A stretch of 16,323 bases of DNA from NCBI GenBank assembly GCA_001970855.1, contig LSSN01002296.1, forward strand, positions 1-16,323, read 5' to 3'. The translations under genes and the position numbers were made by a program. Below the pieces are notes generated by a model that saw only the letters and a program-made list of their open reading frames with translations, had not been told where the DNA came from and ran no database searches. This DNA is from Smittium culicis (taxonomy: Eukaryota; Kickxellomycota; Harpellomycetes; Harpellales; Legeriomycetaceae). Shown here piece after piece: positions 1 through 10,223 of this stretch. Every line of letters starts with the position of its first letter. Position 1 is the first letter of the stretch.

Positions 1-102
1 AAAAGCTTAGGGAAGAGAGAAAAGCTTAGGGAAGAGAGAAAAGCTTAGGGAAGAGAGAGGTTTCTATTGGCTAATTCCAGAAAAAAAACTTAGGGAAGAG
101 AG
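1..102. repeat. 19-bp minisatellite with TTAGGG core, three perfect copies plus one degenerate
   Basis: The unit AAAAGCTTAGGGAAGAGAG occurs three times in perfect tandem at 1-19, 20-38 and 39-57. A fourth copy lacking one G lies at 85-102, after a 27-bp interruption, and is followed by more purine-rich GA sequence. Each unit contains the hexamer TTAGGG (at 7, 26, 45 and 90) and the three perfect units also contain AAGCTT. The array starts at base 1, so it probably extends beyond the window and its true length is unknown. It lies 3' of the RPS22 gene. What the sequence shows is a minisatellite; any subtelomeric meaning is inference. Confidence 0.9.
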
Positions 103-236
103 AGAGTTAGAGAGAGTTTGTCATTAAATTATTTACTGCAATTTTTAGAATGAGACCAAAGCAAATAACAAAATAATATAGTGCAAAAAGATTAACTTAT
201 AAGAGCGATAGATGACAAAAAGCTATTTGAAAAGAT

Positions 237-242
237 TTTATT
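237..242 (-). terminator. Probable poly(A) signal AATAAA of RPS22
   Basis: The minus strand reads AATAAA here, 28 bases beyond the RPS22 stop codon and inside an A/T-rich stretch. The position suits a 3'-end processing signal. The surrounding DNA is so AT-rich that the hexamer could also arise by chance. Confidence 0.4.
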
Positions 243-270
243 TTAATTAGAACCTAAATTAAATAAAAGC

Positions 271-663
271 TTAGTAGAAGAAGCCCAAGATGTTACCACC
301 AACGTGTTTGCGACGAGCTTCTTCGTGGTCCATAATACCATCAGAAGTGGTGAGAACCAAATAACCGAATTGGCGGGATGGCAAAAGATCGGTGACCCAT
401 TGTTCGATACCGGTGGTCTTTACAGAGAATCTTGGTGAGATGACACCAGTTTTATTAATTCTACCGATGAGTTGAATGACAATCTTTCCGGATCTGTGGT
501 CATCGATTTCTTCGAATTCACCAATATAACCGTGCTTTTGCATGACGGAAAGGAATTTGACGACGACCTTTGAGCTTGGTCTGATGAGGACTTGACGTTT
601 TCCGCGCTTTTCAGCGTTGTTGATGTTGTTAAGACAATCGTTCAAAATTGAGATTCTGACCAT
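271..663 (-). CDS. RPS22: 40S ribosomal protein S22 / S15a (uS8 family)
   Basis: This is a core small-subunit ribosomal protein that binds 18S rRNA in the body of the 40S subunit. The single exon encodes 130 residues, the usual length of eukaryotic uS8. The whole family pattern is present: [19 protein letters not shown] near residues 15-33, [11 protein letters not shown] at 41-51, DDHRSGKI at 54-61, GVISPRF at 73-79, [15 protein letters not shown] at 93-107 and the C-terminal signature [20 protein letters not shown]. The ATG is followed by Val-Arg as expected, and no intron is needed. Codon choice differs from the other genes here: AAC, GTC, ATC, ACC and GGT dominate, while the neighbours favour A/T-ending codons, which fits translational selection in a highly expressed gene. 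It is transcribed away from the RhoGEF gene across a 4.7-kb gap. The symbol follows yeast usage; RPS15A is the animal name. Confidence 0.97.
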   Translation of the reverse strand: MVRISILNDCLNNINNAEKRGKRQVLIRPSSKVVVKFLSVMQKHGYIGEFEEIDDHRSGKIVIQLIGRINKTGVISPRFSVKTTGIEQWVTDLLPSRQFGYLVLTTSDGIMDHEEARRKHVGGNILGFFY

Positions 664-1232
664 GGTGAATTATTTGCTGATGGGTATAGGGTTATTTAGC
701 AATTTGACTAAAGGATAAAAATGAGACAGTTAGATAAATATAAGCTTTCTTTAGAATTTTTTAGTATAGCCTTAATTAAAAGAGTATCGAGATAATAATT
801 AAAGCAATCAACTCGACTCTAGAAATTTGCTTGGTTTATTGAACCGTCAATAAAGTATATCCTCAAGTTGATATACAATAAAGCGAACAAATAATGGCAC
901 CCTCAGAATAAGTGTTACATGTTAATGCAATTTAAACAAGGGAGAAAGCAAATAAATATTCTATCATAATCTCATGAAGCAATAATCATATCTGATACTA
1001 AATAAATCGAGATTTACCGTTAAAATATAGCATGAATAGTAAATATAGCATTAAGTTAAAGTTTTGAAAAGTATTATTTTCTTACCTATATCTTTGCAAT
1101 TCAACGAATTTAAGAATCAAGAGACAGATTCAATTTACGCTGCTTTTTACGTATATGTGTTTACGAATCTCACATTCTTTAAAAAAAAAAGATTCAAGCT
1201 GTAAAAAGTTTTCTTTAAAAAATTTTTTAATG

Positions 1233-1247
1233 ATCACTGGCAGTGAT
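1233..1247. repeat. 15-bp perfect palindrome ATCACTG-g-CAGTGAT
   Basis: Two 7-bp arms are exact reverse complements around a single G. It lies about 570 bp upstream of the RPS22 start codon. The symmetry would suit a dimeric DNA-binding protein, but no family is recognised and a palindrome this short can arise by chance in 16 kb. Confidence 0.35.
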
Positions 1248-3100
1248 GCATTCTTTTATTTCATTTATTGGCTCTTATCCAATTATCAGCTATGATAAAT
1301 TTCTATTTTAGTTTTTTTCATGCCAATTGATCCATATTATTATTTTATAGCAGATAATTATTTGCTTGCTTGATTTTTGTTGTTTTTTTTCATACATTTT
1401 TATCCAATAATTTTAGTTTATATTTTAGTTTTGATTATAGCCAACAATATAAGTACTGGTAAATTATTCCTCTTGAATAAATTTTGGCCATTCATTGGAG
1501 GTAGTCTTTCTACAGTCTGTCAACGCATTCACGTTTGTTACTAACAAAAAAAAAAGTTGCTTCTCTAGAGATTTTTGGCTAAATTTATTTTTTTCTACGA
1601 TTATACAGCTAGTTAATGATTTTATGGTGGGACTGAATTGAATTAAATTTATCGAACATAATTGACCATATTTGCTAGATTTAAAGCACTCTACCTTCAG
1701 CGAAAGAATTAGAATTGTAATCTTCGTTCAATGAAATTGGTATAATTACGAGCCACACAAAAGTGGTTTTCTATTGAATAATAGCAGTAAACAATAGATT
1801 TTAAAAAATCTATCAATTTCACTATATTTTGTGTTAGGTGAGTTAGAGTTTTACTTAGTTAAGAATCGGTTTTGGATATACCAAGTAGCAGCTATTTTTT
1901 TGTAAGCGCGTAATATTTTGTAGCCAATAAATAATTACGACTTTGAATATATACACATTAATAATTACGTTGAATAATATTGGTAGTTTGAAAAACTAAA
2001 ATTGCCCTAAAAAAGATATCATAGTTGGCACTTGATAAATAAATATCTCTAATAGTAGTAGATAAACTATTAGTATGATACTATCAGAAAAATACTATGT
2101 TTTTAGTATTTATAATTAATTTTGGTATACTCGATATATATTACTTTATTCGCTATAATATCATACCCTGAAATATGTAAGAATCTAGTTAATCGACGTA
2201 TTATAAATCATTTATTTATTATTAATTTACTAACTGATGAAAATTTAAATTAATAGCTACTCGGAGATAATGGTGAGCTTCACGGTTCCCAAAAGAAAAC
2301 TAATATCAGATTCTGTACATAGATGGAAATTTGTTTCAGTATAATGTAATTAAATCTAACGACTAAATTTTTAATGATATTAGACGAATAGAACAGGCGT
2401 TAATATTTTCGTAGTACCTAATTACAGAATAAAAATAGACATATCTTTTCTTCTTCGCTTAAAGTCCTCTATATGCTTTCCAATAAAATTTTTTTGAATT
2501 ATGTTTAGATTAGCGCTATAATTTTAATGATCGATACCCTTATTTTTTAAATTTGGAATTTCATTGGTACGAAAATAATACTAGAAACTAAGCACTAAAT
2601 CAAACTAAAAAATAGTTAAATTGGCGCAAGGAATAAAAAACAAATAACATAGCACAATATAATATATAGAATGATCACCAGCTATATACAAAAAGATTTT
2701 CACTATCCATTCTTGGTATTTTTAATTTTAATTTTCATCTTTTTAATTACGATAATCATTTACAGGCTTTAGTAATGCTCCTAATTATTTTTGGTCTTGT
2801 TATCATTTTTTTTGTGCAATCTAAGGTGCATATGGCAGGTTATACATTAATTATTTTTGCAAATGACATTATTGGAGATAAATTATGCTTTACGTTTATA
2901 GAGAGCTGACTCTTCATAGAGCTATATGATATATTATTGGTTTTATAATCATGAATTAACACACTTATGATATTTTTAAAAATATTTGCAGGTGTAATAT
3001 TTTCAATAATAACTTGAATAATTCTTTCATGAGCTGTACTATTCTGTTGGCTTATAATCCTAGCAAATTAGATTAAATAAAATAATTAATTTCCAAAATA

Positions 3101-3140
3101 AATCATTTATTGGAATATGATTCCAATTAAGCAAATGATT
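3101..3140. repeat. Interrupted inverted repeat (two nested arms)
   Basis: The outer arms AATCATTT (3101-3108) and AAATGATT (3133-3140) are exact complements. The inner arms TTGGAAT (3110-3116) and ATTCCAA (3120-3126) are exact complements around an ATG loop. One extra base on the left and six on the right separate the inner from the outer pairing, so as RNA this would be a bulged hairpin. It lies in the middle of the empty gap, and its function is unknown. Confidence 0.4.
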
Positions 3141-5372
3141 GACTTACTTATAGAAAATTACGAATCATTTAATTTGTAAATTTACATAGGTTGAATGTGA
3201 AAGTTGATATACTCAGCGGTGGTTGATTTTATCAGTTATTTGATAGCCCAGCCATATGGCCTAATTATATAATATTTTATCTGTCATTTATATTTGTTAC
3301 CCAAAAAATAATAAATATTATTAGGCCTAATAGCAACCTGTGAATTTCCATTATTTTTTATCTTTTGGTCAATGAAATGATTAATATTATGATTTTAGAA
3401 ATAGATTTAAACTTGAATTCCCCAATGAAATATAAATTCATTTTGTAATTGCTACGGAAAATATTCGAGTAGTCTAAAAATAGAGTATTATCATATAGGT
3501 GAATTCTGACTTATTGTATTGAATCAAGTTGCAGATCATTCTTAAAACCCCATAGGTGTCATAGTATTTCTCATCCAAACGTATACTCATTATAATAAAT
3601 ACCAGTGGTACTAAAATTTGGATCTTTAATATGAAATAATCGAACATAATTATCCTATTTGTAGAGGCTATAGTTTTTTTTACGTTTTACATACTAAGTT
3701 TATATATTTTTTATAATTCTCCTATATTAATGAAAATTGGTGTCTATAAAGAGTTATTCATTGGTTTTTAGTATCATTACATAGAAGGACCACAAGATTG
3801 CGATATATATTATTTTCTAATAACAAAATGCATGGCTCTAATATAATTGTGCAAAAGTCAAGCTAAATCCGCAATAAATTTTCGATTTACCTTTTCCCAT
3901 CCAACTATCACTAAAAAAGTGAATTTTATTATTCATTTGATTTATAAGCATGTTTATAATTTGATGTTTTTTTACAATATACAAATATTTCTTAGGGCCT
4001 CGGTATTAAATTTTTTTTTATTGAACGCTGTTGGCTATATATGGTGGATCAAAAATAGTCTACCGCAAAGGAAAGGGCTAATAGGTCCATTTACTTTAAT
4101 TGTAATATTTAGATGTTTGTATTTGTTTGCAATATATCTTATTTGCTTTTTATATTGTTTGCATGTCTGATATAAACATTATGCAATAAATTTAAAAATG
4201 TAAATTATTAATCGCCTTAATGCTAGATACTATTTAACCAGCCTATAGTCATACACCATCAGCACATTCGTATATGGCTACTTATGGATTAAGGACAAAT
4301 CATACTTTTAAAATAGAAAAAATTGTGGAATCCACACCAACAAAAATATCAAAAAACGGCAAACTATTACAAGGTTTATGCATTTCAAGCATTACATTTT
4401 CCACTTTCCTCCAATAAATAGCAAGCTAATTTTGGGTTCCCTACACTTCTTAAGAGCATGAATTGCACAAAAAATAGTGTATCCTCGTAGTATAAAATTT
4501 ATACATATTCTAATAAATTTATAATTTATGTTTTTTTTCTTACTGCTTTTAACTCCGACCTCTTTTTGCTCATAGAATTATCATTTCTATTGATATTTAT
4601 ATACTTTAATTTATAATTTGAAAATTATACAATATTTATACTTTCAATATATAAAAATAATCGCTCTGACGATTAATTCACAAATTCTTTCCTCTTTATA
4701 ACTAATAGCTCTATAATAATAAAACACAGATAATATCTATCTATTATCTTGTAAATTTATTTTAATATTGCTGAGAAGCTTTATTTAATTCTCGCCTTTT
4801 TTTTTTTTTTAGAAATTCTTGAGCTCGAGCATTTTATTTAGAAAATTATCATCTTTTTATACTATATAGATTGGTAATTACGCAATTTTTAATCGCCTTA
4901 ATTCAATTCAAAAAATATTAATAAGCGCCCTAAATTTTCGCCCACTGCCGAAGAGTTACCTATTCTGTATTTGCATTACCTTTAATTCCAACTATATTTG
5001 TTTTAACCTTTTATATTGCGGGTCCCTTAAAAAAACCAAAAAAAAAATCCTCTAGATAACTCTATAGTCTTTCTATACTATTTAAATATCCCTAGTTTGG
5101 TTACTCCAACTTTACTAGAACGGTTTATATTTTCATTCTTGTAAGCTTATAAATTTTCACTTTTTATGACTTAAAATTACTCTATTTCCGCCTCAAATTC
5201 AACAAAAAATCATTCTAAAGTATAATCCATAGATACTCAGTATTTAATAATAATTACATCAAATTTTGATACAGTATACTCTTTGTAAACATTAATTCCT
5301 CTAAAATTTTAAAGAAAATAACCCACAACTTTTATGCACTCATTCTGATCAGATTTTAAGGTTTTATAAAAA

Positions 5373-8300
5373 ATGGAACATAAACTAAAGGCCCCACGAG
5401 CAGATTACAACGTTGAAAATGGTTCGAAAAAAGTAAATTTTGGACTAGACCCGTTTAAAGCAATCAATAGGTCAACTTCGGCAGAGGATTTAGCTAAAGT
5501 AGGATACGAAATTTTTAACCCTTTTTACACAAAAAAAGCAAACACTCCGCCTGCTTATAATGCCTCTGGATTCAGTTTTAACGATTCAGTTCAGTCCCTC
5601 CCACAAAAATCTAATATAAACATAGAAACTATATCAAAAAGCAAAACTTTATCAGAGAAAGTAAAACACTCAAAGGATAGCAAATCTCAAAAATCTTCCC
5701 TTAATTTATTAATGCCAAAGGAGATAATAAATTTAAACCCAATTAGCTTTTTTTCAAAAGCAAGCTTCGGCTATTCAAAGTCAAAGTCCGAAAACGCTCT
5801 TTCTGACAAACCATTACAAAGGCCTGTAGTTATTAGATCGAAATTTATAGCTGCTGATAGAGCAACTTGGAGAGACTCTTTATCTGAAGGAGAGATTGAT
5901 AAACTGAATCTATCACAAAAAGATATACACAAGCAACAAGTTATATTTGAGGCTATAGTTACAGAGGGCGATTATTTGAGAGACCTTAAAATTATCCGTG
6001 ACGTAAGTGACTCTTTAATTACAATGATTATAACAAGTTCTTGAGTTATGACCATTTACTTTTTTAAAAAAAAGTTTATCGTCCTAAAATCAAGTGTCAT
6101 CATAATTTATTAATTATTTTTTTAACCTTGTTAATATTTAACTAGTCTACTTTTTTTTTTTTTTTGGAAACATAAAAACTATTTATTATACTTTTATTAT
6201 AGAATTTTGAAATTCCTTTAAAGCGTCTTGGTATATTGACTGACCATTTTATCAACAAGATAACTTTAAACATAAATTCCATAATAGAATTACACACACA
6301 GATATATAGAGTAATATTTTTTATAATTTTATTTATTATTTATTTTACCTTTTTAACATCAAAAAATAGGTACAATAAGCTTTTTAATTTTTTTACATAA
6401 TATTCATCCGCAATTATCGAGCTAAATTTCTCATTTTCTTCTATTTAAAATTGATTTGAATTAGGATCTGATTAAAAGAAAGGAAGAGCAGTCGCCTGTA
6501 ATATCTAGTATCAGTGATATTATATATAAATGGGTAAATTGTTAATATATAAATTTCAATTATAAATTAAATTAATTTATAGTTTAATTAAAGCGCTAAA
6601 AGTATTACTTTTATTATATTTAAATTTAAGGCTTCGCATATGGGGATATACAAAGACTATATATGTAATCAAAGTAGCTCAATTGAACACATGAACTCCC
6701 TGAAAAAAAAGTTTCCAAAGTTTTTGGAATTTTGCTCAGTATGTAAATTTCAATCAACCTAGAAACTTAATCACATCTAAATAATTATAAAGTTTTTTTT
6801 AATCATAAGGTTATTTGAATTTAATTTACCTGATTTATAGAATTTCCAAAATAGCGTCGAGTCTAGAGGTTTACAAATAGACTCGTTTCTATTGCTTCCA
6901 TTCCAACGATTGTTAAAATACCCTCTACTATTAAACAATCTTTTAAAAGTTACTAGCATAAAGAGTGAATATTATAAAGAGATAGCAAAAGCGATTGACG
7001 CTATTGAAATACAGATTTCTAGTATTCAAAATGCAAAGGAGAGTGTAGATAATTTCAGATGGCTAAAAAGACTGCAGTCTGTATTTAAAGGATTAGAGGT
7101 TAGTTAAGAATTAATACTATTTTCACTGAATTTACTTCAAATACCCTATTTTTTTTAAAAGCAAACCAAGATCTTTTTAAAAACTACTTTATGTTATTGA
7201 TTTAATTTTTTTCCTACTGATTTCTGTTAATTGTCTTTTCTTTTTTAAAATCCAGGGCATTCAACTTGCTTATAATCAAAGAAAACTGTTATCTGTTGGA
7301 AACTCTTCACTTAAAACAAAGATCGAATATGAAAGCTCTGGTATTTTTGACAAAATTGGATACAGTGAAGCAAACCCTAAACTTTCAAGCTCAATAGAAG
7401 TTACAGTTTGGCTTTTTTCTGATATAATGTTCTTAACTAAACGAACAGATATATTTAGGGGAGATGGAGATTGTCTAAAAAAGAAAAAAAACGACAGCAA
7501 TCACAGTTCTATATTCATTAACTCGCCAGCAGATAGAGACAAATTTAATATAGATCCTAAATTTAAAATAAAATTAATTATGGGCCCTATGGCTGTAAAA
7601 AAAGTATTTCCCTGTAAAAACATAGGTATTATTCGCACCCTTTCTTATAGCCCTATACATATTTTATTGTAGAAAACCTATATATTAATTTTGCTTATTT
7701 TTATTTACATTTTTAAGAACTAAGCAAATATAATTATTTTTATTTATAAATTTTAGAAAACTCTCTAGAAATAGTATCTAATAACATATCTGACTCTGAA
7801 AACGAGAAAGAAATAAGAATTATACTGAATTTTGGCTCACGATTTCTTTTAAATGAATGGCAAGATACATTCAATATTCATATTGACTATGTTTTTGAGT
7901 CAAAGAAATGTAATAATCCAAATTTTATTTACTTTAGTCTATTATTTTACGCTACAATTATTATTATTTTTACTACTTTGTCTAATCTTTTTACTCACTT
8001 TTTAACATAAAAAAAAATAAGCGCTAAAAGCTGAACTAGGAAATTACTCTTACGTGTCTAATAAGTTAACCGGTTTATCTGCAAATGGTCCTACAAAAAA
8101 CTCTGGTATCAAAACGCCGAAATCGGAAAATTCAAAGCATGCTAGCGTTCTCTCTTTCATGGGAGCACTTTCAAAGCTGGATGGTAACAAAACTTTTATA
8201 TTTAATTATATTCAAAGTTCTAAATTATATCAATTTAAAAACTTTATCTATTTAACCTTGAATTAACCTAAAAAAAAACGATAATAAAACGTGTGGTTAT

Positions 8301-9693
8301 GCTTGTAGAATTATCTTGTTCTGAGAATGGCGAAGCAGTATCTCCCAACATCTCTTTGAAGCTCAAGAAGGATGAATCTGTATTCAACGAAAGCCGAGAG
8401 TATTTGAAAAGTAAAGCTGCTGGAAATTATTCGGATTCTGAGAGTATTAGTACTCAAAAAATAAACCATAATAGCAAGAAATCTAAACGTGATTTCTTTT
8501 TAAGCTCTAAAGGAAAACATGATGAACGAAATAAGGAGTCATTAGATATCAAATCAAGTATCGCAACTACAGAACATCTAAGTGGAAATCAAGATATGTA
8601 TTTAGACACTCAAGGTAGTAATAAGATAATGAAATGTTATTCAGAGGAGGTTGGAGATAATTACGAGAAGATTAAAAAGGCTTACAGGGAGAAAGTTTTG
8701 AAAAAGAAGAAATCCAAGAACAGTCCAAATAATAACGTAGTAATGATGATAAATAGCGAATCTGATGCACATTATTGCACAGATGATTTCACTACAGACT
8801 CTAGCGAAAGTGATTTAGAATATGAAGTGGGCTCGGATAATAATATAATAATAAACTTCAATCATATAAATGACATTCCCAGCTACAGGCAAAATAGCAG
8901 CTTTATTGGAAAAGACATTGAATCCAGTGATATGGAAGCTTTGGATAGTCCTGATTCGTACTCTTTAAATCCTATTGATAAACTTAATATAAACTCAAGT
9001 TTCTTCAGATTGGAACAAGGGCATTGCTCTGAATCTTCTTGTCAAGACAGTGCTGAATCCTACAAACAAAATGTTGAAAGTTTTTATGATCAATACCATA
9101 GCAATGAAGAATTTGACCCGTTGGGACATGATGATTATTCACCGACTGAGGAAAACTTCAACCTTAACTTAAACAGTGAAATTGATTTTATAAATTCTAG
9201 CTTTGAAAACATTGCATTCAATGAAAGTGCCATGAAATTCGATGAGGAAAAATATAAGCCCTCAGCAGAGATTAAAATTAGTTCACTGAATGTAGTAAGT
9301 TCTGATTTGCCTTCTCTCTTAGAAACTGATAATAATAAACCTGATGGCCATAGGGGTTCGACAAGCTCTCAGGAAACTGAAATTACAGAATTCTCGAACA
9401 ATAGATTCACGAAATATAAGCTAAGAAAACCGAAAGATGTTGGAAGCATCGAAACAAACCACAAAGCTAACAGGTATTGTTCAAAAGGGTATAATAGTAC
9501 TGACTCTGAATCTGAAATTACTTCGCCTCATTCAGCTGAAACGTCTGTGTCAGCAAATTCTGGGTACTCCTCTTTCCTCAACGAGTTTATGTCAAAGAAA
9601 AACAGTAAACTTCCTGGTGGCCTCGCTAGTATAAGTAGTTTCAAAAAAATCACCAATGCCGAAAAACTTGAACTTCCGCCTAGAAAAAACTGA
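5373..9693 (+). CDS. Rho guanine nucleotide exchange factor, DH-PH type, nine exons
   Basis: Proposed exons are 5373-6002, 6203-6310, 6465-6533, 6631-6738, 6841-7098, 7256-7625, 7757-7909, 8031-8183 and 8309-9693. They join to 3234 nt (1077 residues plus TGA). All introns are GT...AG; introns 1-5 are phase 0 and 6-8 phase 1. An in-frame TAA two codons before the ATG supports the start, barring an upstream exon. Residues 1-185 are Ser/Lys-rich and probably disordered. The DH domain spans about 186-390: CR1 has IFEAIVTEGDYLRDLK (191-206) and CR3 has DSFLLLPFQRLLKYPLLL (319-336). A PH-like domain follows at about 392-555, with VWLFSDIMFLTKR near 442-454 and the C-terminal helix Trp in LNEWQDTF. 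Such proteins load GTP onto Rho-family GTPases at membranes; the target GTPase cannot be read here. The tail (617-1077) is rich in Ser, Asp, Glu and Asn, with a basic run at about 735-753 and casein-kinase-2-like SDSE/TDSESE clusters. No CNH, BAR, PB1 or CH domain is visible, so it is not an obvious Rom2 or Cdc24. Intron 6 and 7 boundaries are the least certain. Confidence 0.88.
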
Positions 9694-9762
9694 CGATACA
9701 GAATTTTTAAATATGAACTAAACTGTTATGAATTCTATTTCACTGTCAGCTCAAATTTGATA

Positions 9763-9768
9763 AATAAA
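9763..9768 (+). terminator. Probable poly(A) signal AATAAA of the RhoGEF gene
   Basis: AATAAA lies 69 bases after the RhoGEF TGA stop, a plausible distance for a fungal 3' UTR. The call rests only on motif and position in AT-rich DNA. Confidence 0.4.
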
Positions 9769-10092
9769 TTGCAAGATATCAATCAATGTGTAGGATTGTG
9801 TACTATTAAATACGCTTAAATTTTTTATACTATACTATCACTACTATTTTTGATTTTATTGCTATTACTATTGCTATAATTTCAAAATTCGTTTTTCATC
9901 TCTCCCAATATAGTGTACCATTATTTATCTAATTTATTAAACTAGATATGTTTTAAACTTTTTTTTACTTTAAAGCTTTATAAACCATTTTTTTATAATA
10001 AAATTAAAAATATGTTATTCTACTCTTAGAAAGCAGAGACCCTTTCAATATTTAAGTGCTTGATCATATTAGTCAAGTATGAATGCTTAAAG

Positions 10093-10098
10093 TTTATT
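10093..10098 (-). terminator. Possible poly(A) signal AATAAA of the dynamitin gene
   Basis: The minus strand reads AATAAA about 125 bases after the dynamitin stop. Similar A/T-rich hexamers occur nearby, so the real processing site cannot be fixed from sequence. Confidence 0.3.
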
Positions 10099-10223
10099 AA
10101 AATAAAGACTGATGAAAAAAATGTGATTATAAAGCAAAAAAAATAAAATGAAATGATGATAATTAATGTTTATAGAATCCCTGGCTACAGAAGAAATGGG
10201 AAGCTTTAGAATCGATGTTTAAT

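Larger units (their letters stand above)
664..5372. other. 4.7-kb AT-rich intergenic region with no recognisable gene
   Basis: This separates the divergent RPS22 and RhoGEF genes and should hold both promoters. I read it on both strands and saw no conserved protein domain, tRNA or rRNA. Longer open frames exist, notably 3847-4170 (no ATG start; hydrophobic) and 4238-4417 on the plus strand, but in DNA this AT-rich they are hard to tell from chance. Contents I can point to are a 15-bp palindrome at 1233-1247, an interrupted inverted repeat at 3101-3140, a 14-base T run near 4797-4810, and a slightly GC-richer patch near 4926-4965. The gap is several times longer than the other intergenic gaps here (about 0.5 and 1.15 kb). 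Confidence 0.7.
9694..10223. other. Convergent intergenic region between RhoGEF and dynamitin genes
   Basis: These 530 bp lie between two stop codons and therefore hold the 3' UTRs and processing signals of both genes. The DNA is very AT-rich with T runs and short repeats such as CTATTACTATTGCTAT. I see no open frame of note and no RNA gene. Confidence 0.7.

Noticed and set aside
2230..2330. C/D-box snoRNA starting at a TGATGA near 2236
   Set aside because: No CTGA D-box follows within about 100 bases and there is no terminal stem.
1651..3651. 13-bp direct repeat ATCGAACATAATT at 1651-1663 and 3639-3651
   Set aside because: One shared 13-mer is about what chance predicts within 4.7 kb of strongly AT-biased DNA, and the flanks do not match.
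4870..5062. About 64 open codons on the plus strand just upstream of the RhoGEF gene, including ALNFRPLPKSYLF
   Set aside because: There is no ATG, the frame closes at TAG near 5056, and no splice route to the RhoGEF frame is evident. Runs of this length are expected a few times by chance in such DNA.
6777..6959. 60-codon minus-strand frame
   Set aside because: It lies opposite intron 4 and exon 5 of the RhoGEF gene, where the plus strand encodes the conserved DH CR3 segment.
7276..7500. 74-codon minus-strand frame
   Set aside because: It is antisense to the PH-domain exon of the RhoGEF gene.
6592..8030. 11-mer AGCGCTAAAAG shared by RhoGEF introns 3 and 7
   Set aside because: It could be a branch-point context, but the two copies sit at different distances from their acceptors and most other introns lack it.
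9437..9634. 65-codon plus-strand frame
   Set aside because: It is an alternative-frame shadow within exon 9 of the RhoGEF gene.
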